DNA of 38,874 bases from an uncultured Bacteroidales bacterium (GCA_902774185.1 CACYHE010000024.1:1-38874); one strand, 5' to 3'; counted from the stretch's first letter, positions 8,558 through 17,619 are shown. Notes: a model not told the origin generated them from the letters alone. Program-made: numbers and translations.

Positions 8558-10373
8558 TGAGTATCTTGTTGGATATATCTTTCTGTATATATTTTCGTTT
8601 TACCTCTCCGGTCAGATACTGCTCCATCAGCAAACTGGCAATCGGACATGCCCATGTGGCACCAAAACCTGCGTTTTCAACGACTACTGCCACTGCGATC
8701 TGAGGATTATCTACCGGAGCAAAACCAATGAAGATCGCATGGTCCTTTCCGTGCGGATTCTGTACGGTACCCGTCTTACCCGCCATATGCAGACTATCCA
8801 CGGCATAATGCCTACCCGTACCGTACTGCATTACACGATGCATACCGGACTTCACGACATCAAAATGACGCTTCTCAATATTCAGTTGGTGCCTATGCGT
8901 CAACATGGAGTCATTCTTATTCAGATGCGGCGTGATATAATATCCGTCATTGGCTATCGTCGCTGCTTGGTTAGCCAACTGCAAAGGAGTCACCAGTATC
9001 TCTCCCTGACCGATACTGAGCGAACGAATCGTAATCGCTTTCCATCCTGTTTTTCCGTACGTTCGGTCATATTGTTGGATACTCGGTATATTACCTGCTG
9101 CTTGTTCGCTGAGATCCGTATCGGTGAACTTCTGTCCCAAACCAAAAGCCATCACGTCATTACGCCATAACTCATACCGATGCCGGAAATCCGCATTCTC
9201 CTTACCGTATCCGTCTTGTTGTAACACATCTCGAAATGCACACCAGAAATAAGGATTACAACTTTGTTCTATCGCATTCTCCAAACTGACAGGCGAACCA
9301 TGGTGGTGTGTACATTTGATAGGCGAACTGCCCGGACCGGAACAAGGATAGACGGTGTTGGCGTTGATACCTTTCTCTTGCAGACAAACCAAGGCCTGTA
9401 TCGTCTTGAAGGTCGAACCCGGCGAATAGGTAGCTTGCGTTGCACGGTTCAATAACGGTTTGGTCTCATCGTTTAATAAGTCGGTATAATTCTTACTGCG
9501 TTCCTTTCCCACCAGTACTTTCGGATTCCAACTGGGATTGGAAACCAATGCCAAGATTTCTCCCGTCTTCGGTTCAATGGCTACTACGCTTCCTATCTTT
9601 CCCGTCAGTAGTTCTTCTGCCAATAACTGCAACCGGATATCCAAAGTCGTGTAAAGGTCCGTACCGGCTATGGCTGTTTTATCCAACTGTCCGTCTTGGT
9701 AACTTCCTTGCATACGGCCACGTGAATCACGCATCAGAATCTCAACACCTTTCTCTCCGCGTAACTGTTGCTCATACGTGCGCTCCAACCCGTCTCTACC
9801 CGAATAATCACCTCTTGCATAATAATCGTCGCGATCAATATCGTTCTGATTGACTTCTCCAACACTACCTAACACATGCGCTGCGGCTTTATACGTATAG
9901 TCACGCAATGTGCGTTTTTGTATCTGAATACCCGGAAATAGAAATAAGGACTCTTGCAGCGAAGCGATATCTTCTTTTTTGAGTTGACTCATGAAAACCT
10001 GCGGCGTCCAACGGGAAAAACCACGGTTCTTTTTCTTGTCTTTGATTTCCGTGATGCGGTCATCAAACTCAACCCGACTGATCTGCAGACATTGACAAAA
10101 AGCGGTTGTGTCCCACTCTTTGCCCATCTCCCGCATCACCATCGTGATCTCATAAATAGGCTGATTAAAAACCAATAACTCACCGTTTCTGTCGTAGATC
10201 AGTCCTCTGGAAGGGTAAATCGTCTGCTTGACCAAAGCATTGTTATCCGCTTGATCCTTGGTGGACTGATCAATGACTTGCAGATAAAACAACCGTATTA
10301 TATACACCAATACCACCACAACGGCTATACCGCTGATGACATACCGGCGTCTATAGTACGGATCATTAATCAT
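8535..10373 (-). CDS. mrdA: Penicillin-binding protein 2 (peptidoglycan transpeptidase)
   Basis: A 612-residue class B PBP that cross-links peptidoglycan in the elongasome. One N-terminal membrane helix (about 11-31) precedes a dimerisation domain starting IYPSRGLIYDRNGELL. The transpeptidase domain has all three active-site motifs: STFK (Ser320), SCN (371-373) and KTGT (533-536). It follows mreD with an ATGA overlap and runs 23 bp into rodA, giving the conserved mreBCD-mrdA-rodA order. Confidence 0.97.
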   Translation of the reverse strand: MINDPYYRRRYVISGIAVVVVLVYIIRLFYLQVIDQSTKDQADNNALVKQTIYPSRGLIYDRNGELLVFNQPIYEITMVMREMGKEWDTTAFCQCLQISRVEFDDRITEIKDKKKNRGFSRWTPQVFMSQLKKEDIASLQESLFLFPGIQIQKRTLRDYTYKAAAHVLGSVGEVNQNDIDRDDYYARGDYSGRDGLERTYEQQLRGEKGVEILMRDSRGRMQGSYQDGQLDKTAIAGTDLYTTLDIRLQLLAEELLTGKIGSVVAIEPKTGEILALVSNPSWNPKVLVGKERSKNYTDLLNDETKPLLNRATQATYSPGSTFKTIQALVCLQEKGINANTVYPCSGPGSSPIKCTHHHGSPVSLENAIEQSCNPYFWCAFRDVLQQDGYGKENADFRHRYELWRNDVMAFGLGQKFTDTDLSEQAAGNIPSIQQYDRTYGKTGWKAITIRSLSIGQGEILVTPLQLANQAATIANDGYYITPHLNKNDSMLTHRHQLNIEKRHFDVVKSGMHRVMQYGTGRHYAVDSLHMAGKTGTVQNPHGKDHAIFIGFAPVDNPQIAVAVVVENAGFGATWACPIASLLMEQYLTGEVKRKYIQKDISNKILNESVKKW

Positions 10374-10864
10374 TTGAATTTTAACATGTTATACGCTACT
10401 ATTATGGAGATAGTAACGATACTGCTAACCAATGTGGACAATAATACAAAGCCGATGTGACTCCATCCCCATGCTCCTAACTGGAATACGGCAAAATGGT
10501 GAATGACAACCAGTATAACAACATATTCAATCCATCCGCCTAAACCTAAAGCTCTCAAACTGATCTGTTCATTCAACCGGTCCCGGTCATTGACAATAGC
10601 TCCCAACAGGTACGGACGAATGAACATCAGCAAAACACAAGCCGCTATATGGATACCCAACGAATTACAGCAGATATCCATGATCAGTCCGACTGCGGCG
10701 CCCAACAACATATCTACACTGTGAGGTAAGGTGATAGGGAACATCAGCAGACAAAGCACATAGATATATGGATGGCATACTCCTCCCAACTGCAAGCGGT
10801 CAAACAGCAGTACCTGCAGCAACATCACAATCACATAGCGTATGATCTGTTTAGTCCAATCCAT
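10370..10864 (-). CDS. mreD: Rod shape-determining protein MreD
   Basis: A 164-residue, very hydrophobic protein with about five membrane helices; RYVIVMLLQVLLFDRLQLGG at the N-terminus and HPYIYVLCLLMFPITLP are typical of the Bacteroidota MreD. MreD is the inner-membrane partner of MreC in the elongasome. Sequence conservation in this family is weak, but its place between mreC (14-bp overlap) and mrdA (4-bp ATGA overlap) makes the call firm. Confidence 0.92.
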   Translation of the reverse strand: MDWTKQIIRYVIVMLLQVLLFDRLQLGGVCHPYIYVLCLLMFPITLPHSVDMLLGAAVGLIMDICCNSLGIHIAACVLLMFIRPYLLGAIVNDRDRLNEQISLRALGLGGWIEYVVILVVIHHFAVFQLGAWGWSHIGFVLLSTLVSSIVTISIIVAYNMLKFK

Positions 10865-11642
10865 GATTCAACTCCTCCAATTCTTCTTGATGCGCATTTT
10901 GTACCACTTCTACGTACTTCAATCGTTTGAAATCTGTATTCAACCTCACCCGAATAGTGTAGTACGAAGCCCCTTCTTTCAGTACGCTGTTTTCTACGAT
11001 TCCAACGGGAATACCTTCAGGAAAAACAGGACTTAACCCACTGGTAACAATCGTATCTCCCGGGCAGACAACCATATGTGCCGCTACATCTGCCAGTTGT
11101 GCAAACCTGCTGTCTTTCCCGTCCCATTGCAAGGTGGCTATATAATCATTTTTTGCAAACCGGCAACTAAGGTTCGTATGCGTATTAATGATCGGTATCA
11201 CGATACTGTAATCATGTCCAACCGTGCGGACGATACCTACTACCCCTTCGCTATTACGAACTCCCTGTCCTCGTTGAATGCCATCCGAACTGCCTTTATT
11301 GATAGTGATATAGTTATGCATCTTGTTCGTCGTCATCTGCACCGCTTTGGCAGGGGTATAGTGCATAGACTCATCGTTGCGCAGTGAATCTATGGCACTA
11401 AGTTGATTCCTCAAGTCCGCATTCTCTGCTGCCAGCTGTTCATTCTGACTACGCAGACTGAAATAAGCACCTATATTGCTTAACCGCTCATGTTGCCAAC
11501 CTATAAGCGCATTGGCTGTACTGAGCATACTGCTGCGAGGATAGGCATTATTCCTGCTGATAAGCATAAATGCAGCAACTTCCAAGATAATGAATACAAG
11601 GAAGTTGCTATAACGTAGCAGTATTTTAATCAGATTCTGCAT
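10851..11642 (-). CDS. mreC: Rod shape-determining protein MreC
   Basis: MreC is a periplasmic scaffold that activates PBP2/RodA. The 263-residue protein has one N-terminal membrane anchor (about 14-30), a coiled-coil heptad region (NEQLAAENADLRNQLSAIDS, about 67-86), and the beta-rich MreC core with INKGSSDGIQRGQGVRNSEG, GVVGIV and TSGLSPVFPEGIPVGIV. The stop lies inside mreD and the start is 15 bp after the mreB stop. Confidence 0.96.
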   Translation of the reverse strand: MQNLIKILLRYSNFLVFIILEVAAFMLISRNNAYPRSSMLSTANALIGWQHERLSNIGAYFSLRSQNEQLAAENADLRNQLSAIDSLRNDESMHYTPAKAVQMTTNKMHNYITINKGSSDGIQRGQGVRNSEGVVGIVRTVGHDYSIVIPIINTHTNLSCRFAKNDYIATLQWDGKDSRFAQLADVAAHMVVCPGDTIVTSGLSPVFPEGIPVGIVENSVLKEGASYYTIRVRLNTDFKRLKYVEVVQNAHQEELEELNHGLD

Positions 11643-11657
11643 ATGCGTCAGAATCGC

Positions 11658-12677
11658 TTAGCGAAGCAGGAAGCCGAAGTTATTGACGTTCTTCAGCGCT
11701 ACACCCGTACCACGTGCTACAGAATGCAAAGGATCATCTGCAACGTGGAACTGGATGGTAATCTTATCCGTCAGACGTTTTGCCAAACCATGCAACAAAG
11801 CTCCACCACCGGTCAGATAGATACCGCGTTTCACGATATCCGAATACAACTCAGGCGGTGTGGACTCAAGCGCCTGAAGAATAGCACCTTCGATCTTCGA
11901 AACGCTCTTCTCCAAGCAATGTGCGATTTCTTGATAACTAACCGGTACGGACATAGGTAATGCCGTCACTTTATTCGGACCCACTACGATGAAGTCCTCC
12001 GGAGCATCCTCCAGTTCCGGCAACGCCGAACCTACTTGAATCTTGATGCGCTCAGCCGTCGGTTCGTCTATACGCAGGTTATGCATACGACCCATGTATT
12101 CGATGATATCCTGGTTGAAGTCATCACCTGCAATCTTGATGGACTTGTTGCTAACAATACCACCTAACGAAATGACAGCAATCTCGGTTGTTCCACCACC
12201 GATATCCACGATCATACATCCTTCTGGACTCTCAACATCAATACCGATACCGATCGCTGCGGCCATTGGTTCGTAAATCATGTAAATGTCCCGTCCGCCT
12301 GCGTGCTCCGAACTGTCACGCACGGCACGGATCTCCACTTCGGTTGACCCCGAAGGAATACATACCACCATACGAATAGACGGAGAGAATAAACGTGCCT
12401 GCTTCGGAATCATCTTGATCATTCCGCGAATCATCATCTCGCATGCGTAGAAGTCCGCAATCACACCGTCACGCAACGGGCGAACCGTACGAATCATCGT
12501 ACCACCCTTACCGATCATCTGTTGTGCCTTGCGACCGACGGCAACCATCTTGTTGTCCGCCATCGAGATGGCCACTACCGACGGCTCGTCCACCACAATC
12601 TTATCATCACACATGATGATGGTGTTCGCCGTTCCCAAGTCAATGGCAATCTCTTGAGTAAAAGAAAAAAGTCCCAT
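11658..12677 (-). CDS. mreB: Rod shape-determining protein MreB
   Basis: MreB is the bacterial actin that guides lateral wall synthesis. From the ATG at 12677 it is 339 residues, starting MGLFSFTQEIAIDLGTANT, which holds the phosphate-1 motif. Phosphate-2 (GCMIVDIGGGTTEIAVISLG), the IYEPMAAAIGIGIDV segment and the adenosine loop (YLTGGGALLHGL) follow. The frame is open 24 codons further up to 12749, but that part overlaps the promoter and lacks family similarity, so the internal ATG is the start. The promoter at 12747-12777 heads the long minus-strand run. Confidence 0.97.
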   Translation of the reverse strand: MGLFSFTQEIAIDLGTANTIIMCDDKIVVDEPSVVAISMADNKMVAVGRKAQQMIGKGGTMIRTVRPLRDGVIADFYACEMMIRGMIKMIPKQARLFSPSIRMVVCIPSGSTEVEIRAVRDSSEHAGGRDIYMIYEPMAAAIGIGIDVESPEGCMIVDIGGGTTEIAVISLGGIVSNKSIKIAGDDFNQDIIEYMGRMHNLRIDEPTAERIKIQVGSALPELEDAPEDFIVVGPNKVTALPMSVPVSYQEIAHCLEKSVSKIEGAILQALESTPPELYSDIVKRGIYLTGGGALLHGLAKRLTDKITIQFHVADDPLHSVARGTGVALKNVNNFGFLLR

Positions 12678-12746
12678 TTGTATATCTATTTTGTCATTAT
12701 TTAGCCTAAAAATGCTTCCGAAAAGGGTATATTTCGGAAAATTGCG

Positions 12747-12777
12747 CAAAGTTACAACTTTTTTTTCATATATGCAA
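12747..12777 (-). promoter_or_regulatory. Promoter of the mreB operon
   Basis: On the minus strand a -33 TTG (12777-12775, in TTGCATATATG) is followed after exactly 20 bp by the -7 box TAACTTTG (12754-12747). The spacer ends in an A-tract. This is the Bacteroidota sigma-ABfr pattern. An alternating GCGCGCGCG (12778-12786) abuts the -33 box upstream. Confidence 0.8.
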
Positions 12778-12810
12778 GCGCGCGCGTTTTTTTTTATTTT
12801 TTTTATAAAG

Positions 12811-12844
12811 AAAAAGAGTGGCGATTTTTACATCGTCACTCTTG
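12811..12844 (-). terminator. Intrinsic terminator of tRNA-Asn
   Basis: In minus-strand sense, directly after the tRNA: AAGAGTGACGAT, a short loop, ATCGCCACTCTT, then TTTCTTT. The stem is about 12 bp with one A-C mismatch. It separates the tRNA from the mreB promoter. Confidence 0.75.
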
Positions 12845-12918
12845 CGCTCCCTCTAGGACTTGAACCTAGGACCCCCTGATTAACAGTCAGATGCTCTAAC
12901 CGACTGAGCTAAGGAAGC
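12845..12918 (-). tRNA. tRNA-Asn (GTT)
   Basis: The minus strand folds as a complete tRNA of 74 nt. The acceptor GCTTCCT pairs with AGGGAGC, the D-arm holds AGCTCAGTCGGTTAGAGC, the anticodon loop is CTGTTAA (anticodon GTT), and the T-arm is CCTAGGTTCAAGTCCTAGA. The discriminator base is G, usual for Asn; CCA is not encoded. A promoter and a terminator flank it. Confidence 0.96.
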
Positions 12919-12965
12919 AATCCAATCTTTACTCTGTTTTTTACTTTCATTTTCGAAAGCGGGTG

Positions 12966-12996
12966 CAAAAGTACTGCTTTTTTTTTATATATGCAA
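12966..12996 (-). promoter_or_regulatory. Promoter of tRNA-Asn
   Basis: On the minus strand TTGCATATATA (-33 TTG at 12996-12994) is followed after 20 bp, ending AAAAGCAG, by the -7 box TACTTTTG (12973-12966). The match to the other promoters in this window extends well beyond the two boxes. Confidence 0.8.
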
Positions 12997-13017
12997 GTTT
13001 TTTTGAAAAAAAATTCG

Positions 13018-13025
13018 TATCTTTG
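13018..13025 (+). promoter_or_regulatory. -7 box of the kinase-plsC-holB transcript
   Basis: TATCTTTG fits the TAnnTTTG -7 consensus, 47 bp before the kinase ATG, behind an A-tract spacer. No TTG is found at the usual distance (the position overlaps the -33 area of the divergent tRNA-Asn promoter), so this promoter is weaker on sequence grounds. Confidence 0.55.
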
Positions 13026-13072
13026 CAAAGTTTTTTGATTTTTAACCCATTTTTTGGCAAAAATAGACAAAA

Positions 13073-14077
13073 ATGAAGAAAATTTTAGGTTTAGGGAACG
13101 CATTAACGGACATCCTTCTGCAGGTGAGTGAGGATGACCTGAGGGAACTCGGTTTTCCAAAAGGAAGCATGAACCTTATTTCAAAAGATCAGGCGGAGCA
13201 GATTCAGTATCGTTTTCTATCTGTTCGCCGACGTATGGTGGCGGGCGGTTCTGCCTCCAACACGATTAACTGTATCGCCTCGTTGGGTGGCAAAGCGGCT
13301 TTTATCGGTAAGATCGGAAACGATGAAGTAGGCGATTTCTATCGTGAGGACATGATCAAGAACGGTGTGAAACCGATTCTGCTCCTCTCGCAGACTTCCA
13401 TGTCCGGTTTCTCCATCGTGTTGGTAACTCCGGATGGCGAGCGCACTTTCGCTACCTATCTGGGAGCAGCGGCTGAATTGTGTGCGGATGATATCTCCAA
13501 AGATGCTTTCAACGGATATGATATCTTCCATATTGAAGGCTACCTTGTGCAGAACCACGAACTGCTGGAGAAATCGCTACGCTTGGCGAAGGAGGCAGGA
13601 TGTATGGTGTCGCTTGACTTGGCTTCTTACAATGTGATTAATGAAAATCACGCTTTTCTCAAAGACCTCGTCAAGCAATACGTGGATATCGTCTTTGCCA
13701 ATGAGGATGAGTCATTCGCTTACACCCATCTCAATCCGGAAGAGTCGGTGCAGATGATAGCGGAGCAATGTGACATCGCTGTAGTCAAAGTGGGTAAGAA
13801 CGGATCGTATGTGCAGCAAGGCAGTAAACGGCATCATATCGGTGCTATCACCACCAGTTGTACGGACTCTACCGGTGCGGGAGACTATTTTGCCGGAGGA
13901 TTCCTGCATGCACTAAGTGACGGATTTGATATCCGCCGTTGTGCCGAGATAGGTACCATCGCGGCAGGACGAGTAGTGGAAGTGGTAGGAACGAAGTTAA
14001 ACGATGATACATGGGAAGAGATCCGTCGTATCTGCGCTCTCTATCGCGGATTTATGCAGAAATACGACAAGGATTAA
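13073..14077 (+). CDS. PfkB family carbohydrate/adenosine-type kinase
   Basis: A 334-residue ribokinase-fold kinase. The N-terminal MKKILGLGNALTDILLQVSE, the substrate-side GGSASNTINCIASLGGKAAFIGKIG and the C-terminal anion-hole/catalytic motif DSTGAGDYFAGGF (Asp of GAGD is the base) are intact. Bacteroidales homologs are annotated adenosine kinase or sugar kinase; the sequence alone does not fix the substrate. First gene of the plus-strand run; plsC follows 24 bp later. Confidence 0.88.
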   Translation: MKKILGLGNALTDILLQVSEDDLRELGFPKGSMNLISKDQAEQIQYRFLSVRRRMVAGGSASNTINCIASLGGKAAFIGKIGNDEVGDFYREDMIKNGVKPILLLSQTSMSGFSIVLVTPDGERTFATYLGAAAELCADDISKDAFNGYDIFHIEGYLVQNHELLEKSLRLAKEAGCMVSLDLASYNVINENHAFLKDLVKQYVDIVFANEDESFAYTHLNPEESVQMIAEQCDIAVVKVGKNGSYVQQGSKRHHIGAITTSCTDSTGAGDYFAGGFLHALSDGFDIRRCAEIGTIAAGRVVEVVGTKLNDDTWEEIRRICALYRGFMQKYDKD

Positions 14078-14101
14078 AATATCCAATAACAAGTCACAAA
14101 T

Positions 14102-14809
14102 ATGAAATACGTTTATTACGTTTATCAATATCTGATCGCTTGGCCGACATTGTTGGTGCTTACCATCTTTACGGCTCTCTTCACGATAATCTTTGTACCG
14201 TTCCGTAATGCGGAGTTCGTGCATAAGGAGCAGCAGTTCTGGTCCCGTTCGTTCTTCTGGCTGATGTTTCTGCCGGTGACTATAGAAGGAAAAGAGCATA
14301 TCAAAAAAGGCCAGAGTTATGTATTTGTAGCGAACCATCAGTCGATGTTCGACGTGTGGTTGATATACGGTTGGTTACCTGTTGTCTTCAAGTGGTTGAT
14401 GAAGGCGGAGCTGCGTAAGGTACCTTTCGTGGGAACAGCTTGCAAAGCTGCCGGACATATTTTTGTGGAGCGCCGTAATGCGAAAGCGGCGATGGAGAGT
14501 CTCAAAAATGTGGAGAAACAGTTAAGTAACGGTGTTTGTACCGTCATCTTCCCAGAAGGCACCCGTTCGCTGAACGGCGAGGTCGGTAAGTTCAAACGCG
14601 GTGCGTTCCAAATCGCATGGGACCTGGGACTGCCGGTTATCCCTCTTTCGTTGGACGGATGCTATGAAGTGTTGCCCAAAGGAAACCCGTTCGTGCATCG
14701 TCATGCGGTAAGTATGCATATCGGTGAACCCATTGATTTGAAGCAGTATGCAGATGCCAACGAAGCTATCGAAGCGGTACGTGATGCCGTGATAGCCGGA
14801 AGGAAGTAG
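14102..14809 (+). CDS. plsC: 1-acyl-sn-glycerol-3-phosphate acyltransferase
   Basis: PlsC adds the second acyl chain to make phosphatidic acid at the inner membrane. The 235-residue protein has an N-terminal membrane helix (about 10-33), the catalytic HX4D box NHQSMFD (His79, Asp84), FVGTACKAAGHIFVERR (acceptor site) and the FPEGTRS box (150-156). The stop is followed by a degenerate 7-bp repeat tract leading to holB. Confidence 0.94.
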   Translation: MKYVYYVYQYLIAWPTLLVLTIFTALFTIIFVPFRNAEFVHKEQQFWSRSFFWLMFLPVTIEGKEHIKKGQSYVFVANHQSMFDVWLIYGWLPVVFKWLMKAELRKVPFVGTACKAAGHIFVERRNAKAAMESLKNVEKQLSNGVCTVIFPEGTRSLNGEVGKFKRGAFQIAWDLGLPVIPLSLDGCYEVLPKGNPFVHRHAVSMHIGEPIDLKQYADANEAIEAVRDAVIAGRK

Positions 14810-14842
14810 TACATGGTACATGACGAAATGGTAAATGACTAG
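14810..14842 (+). repeat. Degenerate heptamer tract between plsC and holB
   Basis: The whole gap is made of TACATGG, TACATGA, CGAAATGG and TAAATGA-like units of 7-8 bp. It resembles the tract between trmB and mrp. Confidence 0.55.
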
Positions 14843-16006
14843 ATGTTATTTCGCGAGATCATAGGACAAGAAACGACGAAGCAGCAGTTACGTCAAGCGG
14901 TGCGTGAGGGACGAATCCCCCATGCGCAACTCTTTGCCGGTATATCAGGTATCGGTAAACTGCAACTGGCACTTGCCTATGCGCAATATCTCAATTGTCC
15001 GCATCGAACCGATGAGGATAGTTGCGGAACATGTCCTACCTGTCTGCAGTTCGAGAAACTGCAACATCCGGATCTGCATTTTGTCTTTCCTATTGTTAAG
15101 ACCGATGCCGGCGATACCTGCGATGCGTTCTTGGAACCATGGCGTGAGATTATCCTCACGCGACATTATTTTGACTTGGACGACTGGCACAAGGCATTAG
15201 GTGTGGAGACGAAGCAGTCGATGATCTATGAGAAAGAAAGTGGGGAGATATTACGCAAACTGAGTCTCAAAGCTTACGGTGAAGGATATAAAGTGATGAT
15301 TATCTGGCAACCGGAGAAAATGAATACCGAGTGCGCCAATAAGTTATTGAAGATTCTGGAAGAACCCGCAGAGAAGACAGTTTTCTTGTTGGTAAGCGAA
15401 CATCCGGAAGCACTGTTATCCACTATCCAATCCCGTGTACAGACGATTCGCGTACCTCGGTTGGAGCAAGATCAGATAGCGAAGGCTTTGCAGCAACAAG
15501 GTATGGATGCCACGCAAGCTACTGACATCGCACGTATCGCTAATGGCAGTTACCTGGCTGCATTGAAGAAAGCGGATGCTTCGGATGAGAATAAGCAGGA
15601 ATTGCACGATTTCATCGCACTTTTCAGAGACGCCTATACTGTAGGGGTCCTCAAAGATCCGCAGAAGAAATTCGACTCCCTCAAGCGCCTTCGTCAATGG
15701 AGTATCGAGATGGCGGATGCCAAAGTGGGGAGGGAACGACAGAAACATTTTCTGCAGTACGCCCAGCAACAGGTTCGGGAGAACTACATCCGTAATGTGA
15801 GTCAACCGGACCTCAATTACCAGATGGAAGACGAACGGGCATTCTCCGTCAAGTTCGCTCCGTTCATTCATAACGGAAATGTGGAAGGCATCATGAACCA
15901 ACTCGACTTGGCAGAGCGACAGATAGAGCAGAACGGAAATGCCAAGATGATCTTTTTTGACCTTTGTTTACAAATGATAGTATTAATCAAAAAGCCCAAA
16001 TCATAA
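14843..16006 (+). CDS. holB: DNA polymerase III subunit delta'
   Basis: Clamp-loader subunit, AAA+ fold, 387 residues. The start MLFREIIGQETTKQQL and AQLFAGISGIGKLQLALAYA give a P-loop whose last Ser/Thr is Leu (GISGIGKL), consistent with a delta' that need not hydrolyse ATP. A zinc module has Cys52, Cys61, Cys64 and Cys67. The sensor/SRC-like region includes NKLLKILEEPAEKTVFLLVS and STIQSRVQTIRVPRL. The last residues and stop (PKS*) come from the first units of a 7-bp repeat that runs to the next start codon. Confidence 0.93.
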   Translation: MLFREIIGQETTKQQLRQAVREGRIPHAQLFAGISGIGKLQLALAYAQYLNCPHRTDEDSCGTCPTCLQFEKLQHPDLHFVFPIVKTDAGDTCDAFLEPWREIILTRHYFDLDDWHKALGVETKQSMIYEKESGEILRKLSLKAYGEGYKVMIIWQPEKMNTECANKLLKILEEPAEKTVFLLVSEHPEALLSTIQSRVQTIRVPRLEQDQIAKALQQQGMDATQATDIARIANGSYLAALKKADASDENKQELHDFIALFRDAYTVGVLKDPQKKFDSLKRLRQWSIEMADAKVGRERQKHFLQYAQQQVRENYIRNVSQPDLNYQMEDERAFSVKFAPFIHNGNVEGIMNQLDLAERQIEQNGNAKMIFFDLCLQMIVLIKKPKS

Positions 16007-16039
16007 ATCATAAATTATAAATTTGAAATTTGAAATCAT
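15998..16039 (+). repeat. Six perfect-length heptamers linking holB stop to ricT start
   Basis: Units AAATCAT, AAATCAT, AAATTAT, AAATTTG, AAATTTG, AAATCAT with no length variation. The holB TAA is formed at the unit 1-2 junction and the ATG of the next gene is completed by the last AT plus the following G. Confidence 0.85.
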
Positions 16040-17147
16040 GAAACAATATACAGCAGGAGCAAATCATAGTGAATTGAGTGCGTCGGCTACCAAGCGCAAT
16101 TCAGCGCATATGTTACCCGTCAGTGACTGGTTGGCCGATCTTCCGGAGAATACGCAGTTGACAGACTTGATTGAGGTGCAATTCAAAAACACCCGTAAGG
16201 GGTATTTTCATAACAGTGCCCATCTGCCTTTGGAGAAGGGTGTAAAGATCGTGGTGGAAGCGAATCCGGGATACGATGTAGGCGAAGTGGTACTTACCGG
16301 TAAACTGGTGGAACTTCAGATCAAGAAGAATAAGATCGATGCGTCCCGCTATGAGATTCGTCAAGTGATACGTATTGCTACAGAGGAAGATCTTGCGCGC
16401 GCAAAAGAAGCGCATGCACGCGAACACCAGACGATGATCAAAGCACGCGAACTGGCTAAGTCATTAGGTCTGGAGATGAAGATAGGTGATGTGGAATATC
16501 AAGGAGACGGATCCAAAGCAATCTTCTTCTATATCGCGGACGGGCGAGTTGATTTTCGTCAACTGATCAAGGTGTATGCAGAGACCTTCCGTATCCGTGT
16601 AGAGATGAAACAGATCGGTGCACGTCAGGAAGCAGGACGTATCGGTGGAACGGGTCCCTGTGGTCGCGAACTGTGTTGCTCGACTTGGATGATCAATTTC
16701 TCTTCGGTAGGAACAGGCGCTGCACGCTTACAGAATATCTCGCCTAACCCGCAAAAGTTAGCCGGCATGTGTGCTAAACTGAAATGTTGTCTTAACTACG
16801 AAGTACCGGTTTATGAAGATGCTGCTAAACTGTTACCTTCCCGTCATGTTGAGTTGGAAACCAAAGATGCAACGTATTATTTCTTTGCTTCCGACCCCTT
16901 GGCAGGAACTGTAACTTATTCGTCTGATCCGCATACGGCAGGAAACCTCACCACACTTACTGCGGAACGGGCGCATGAGATCATTGCGATGAATAGACGC
17001 GGAGAGAAACCCGATACACTGGAAGGAACCAAAGCGGTTTCTACCGAGATCGGTTACCAGATCGGTCATGGTGATGTGACACGGTTCGACAAGAAGAAAC
17101 AACAGCATCGTCATCACGATCGCAGAGACAGGAGGGATAGAAAATGA
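16038..17147 (+). CDS. ricT: PSP1/RicT (YaaT) family protein
   Basis: A 369-residue PSP1-domain protein. In Bacillus, RicT (YaaT) forms an Fe-S complex with RicA and RicF that affects RNase Y processing and development; in Bacteroidota its function is not established. The Cys-rich core is plain: GTGPCGRELCCSTWM and AGMCAKLKCCLNYE. The C-terminus is basic and His-rich ([18 protein letters not shown]). I start at the ATG 16038; a TTG at 16023 is open but lies in the repeat tract. It follows holB, a common pairing, and overlaps gldH by ATGA. Confidence 0.88.
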   Translation: MKQYTAGANHSELSASATKRNSAHMLPVSDWLADLPENTQLTDLIEVQFKNTRKGYFHNSAHLPLEKGVKIVVEANPGYDVGEVVLTGKLVELQIKKNKIDASRYEIRQVIRIATEEDLARAKEAHAREHQTMIKARELAKSLGLEMKIGDVEYQGDGSKAIFFYIADGRVDFRQLIKVYAETFRIRVEMKQIGARQEAGRIGGTGPCGRELCCSTWMINFSSVGTGAARLQNISPNPQKLAGMCAKLKCCLNYEVPVYEDAAKLLPSRHVELETKDATYYFFASDPLAGTVTYSSDPHTAGNLTTLTAERAHEIIAMNRRGEKPDTLEGTKAVSTEIGYQIGHGDVTRFDKKKQQHRHHDRRDRRDRK

Positions 17148-17614
17148 GACGATTTGTTATTGGTCATTGGTCATTTGTCATTTGTTTGGCAGTGTTAGCG
17201 GTCTTTTTAACTTCGTGCCGAAACAATATCGTATATAGTCATTTTTGTTCGATTCCATCGGAGAATTGGCATATGGATTCGGTGGCTCAATTTGATTATA
17301 CCATTGAGGATGCCGGTATAGATTATCAGATGTTGCTTTACGTACGGCATACGGAGCGCTATCCCTATCAGAATATGTGGTTGTTTGTGGATAACGGAAT
17401 CTATCAAGATACCATTGAGTTCTATCTGGCTGATGACAGAGGACAATGGTTAGGCGATAAGAAACATGGATTGATGGAGATGCCGATACTACTGGAAGAA
17501 CAGATCCATTATCCGGATACGGGAACGTACCGATTGACTGTTCAACACGGCATGCGGGATAGTTTGTTACGCGGCGTGGCAGATGTAGGTCTGGAGATAG
17601 TTAAGAGTAAATAG
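17144..17614 (+). CDS. gldH: Gliding motility lipoprotein GldH
   Basis: A 156-residue lipoprotein: hydrophobic signal, lipobox LTSC, Cys25. The body has GldH features: [32 protein letters not shown], and a terminal [24 protein letters not shown]. GldH is required for gliding in flavobacteria and often lies beside the PSP1 gene, as here (ATGA overlap). Oddly, residues 4-14 ([11 protein letters not shown]) of the signal peptide are encoded by a run of five 7-bp repeats. Confidence 0.88.
   Translation: MRRFVIGHWSFVICLAVLAVFLTSCRNNIVYSHFCSIPSENWHMDSVAQFDYTIEDAGIDYQMLLYVRHTERYPYQNMWLFVDNGIYQDTIEFYLADDRGQWLGDKKHGLMEMPILLEEQIHYPDTGTYRLTVQHGMRDSLLRGVADVGLEIVKSK
17152..17186 (+). repeat. Heptamer repeat inside the GldH signal peptide
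   Basis: Five contiguous 7-bp units: ATTTGTT, ATTGGTC, ATTGGTC, ATTTGTC, ATTTGTT. Because 7 is not a multiple of 3, all frames are read, giving the hydrophobic peptide [11 protein letters not shown]. Confidence 0.85.
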
Positions 17615-17619
17615 TAAGA

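Noticed and set aside
12678-12749. N-terminal extension of MreB
   Set aside because: The extra 24 codons cover the promoter and have no similarity to MreB; the internal ATG gives the standard start.
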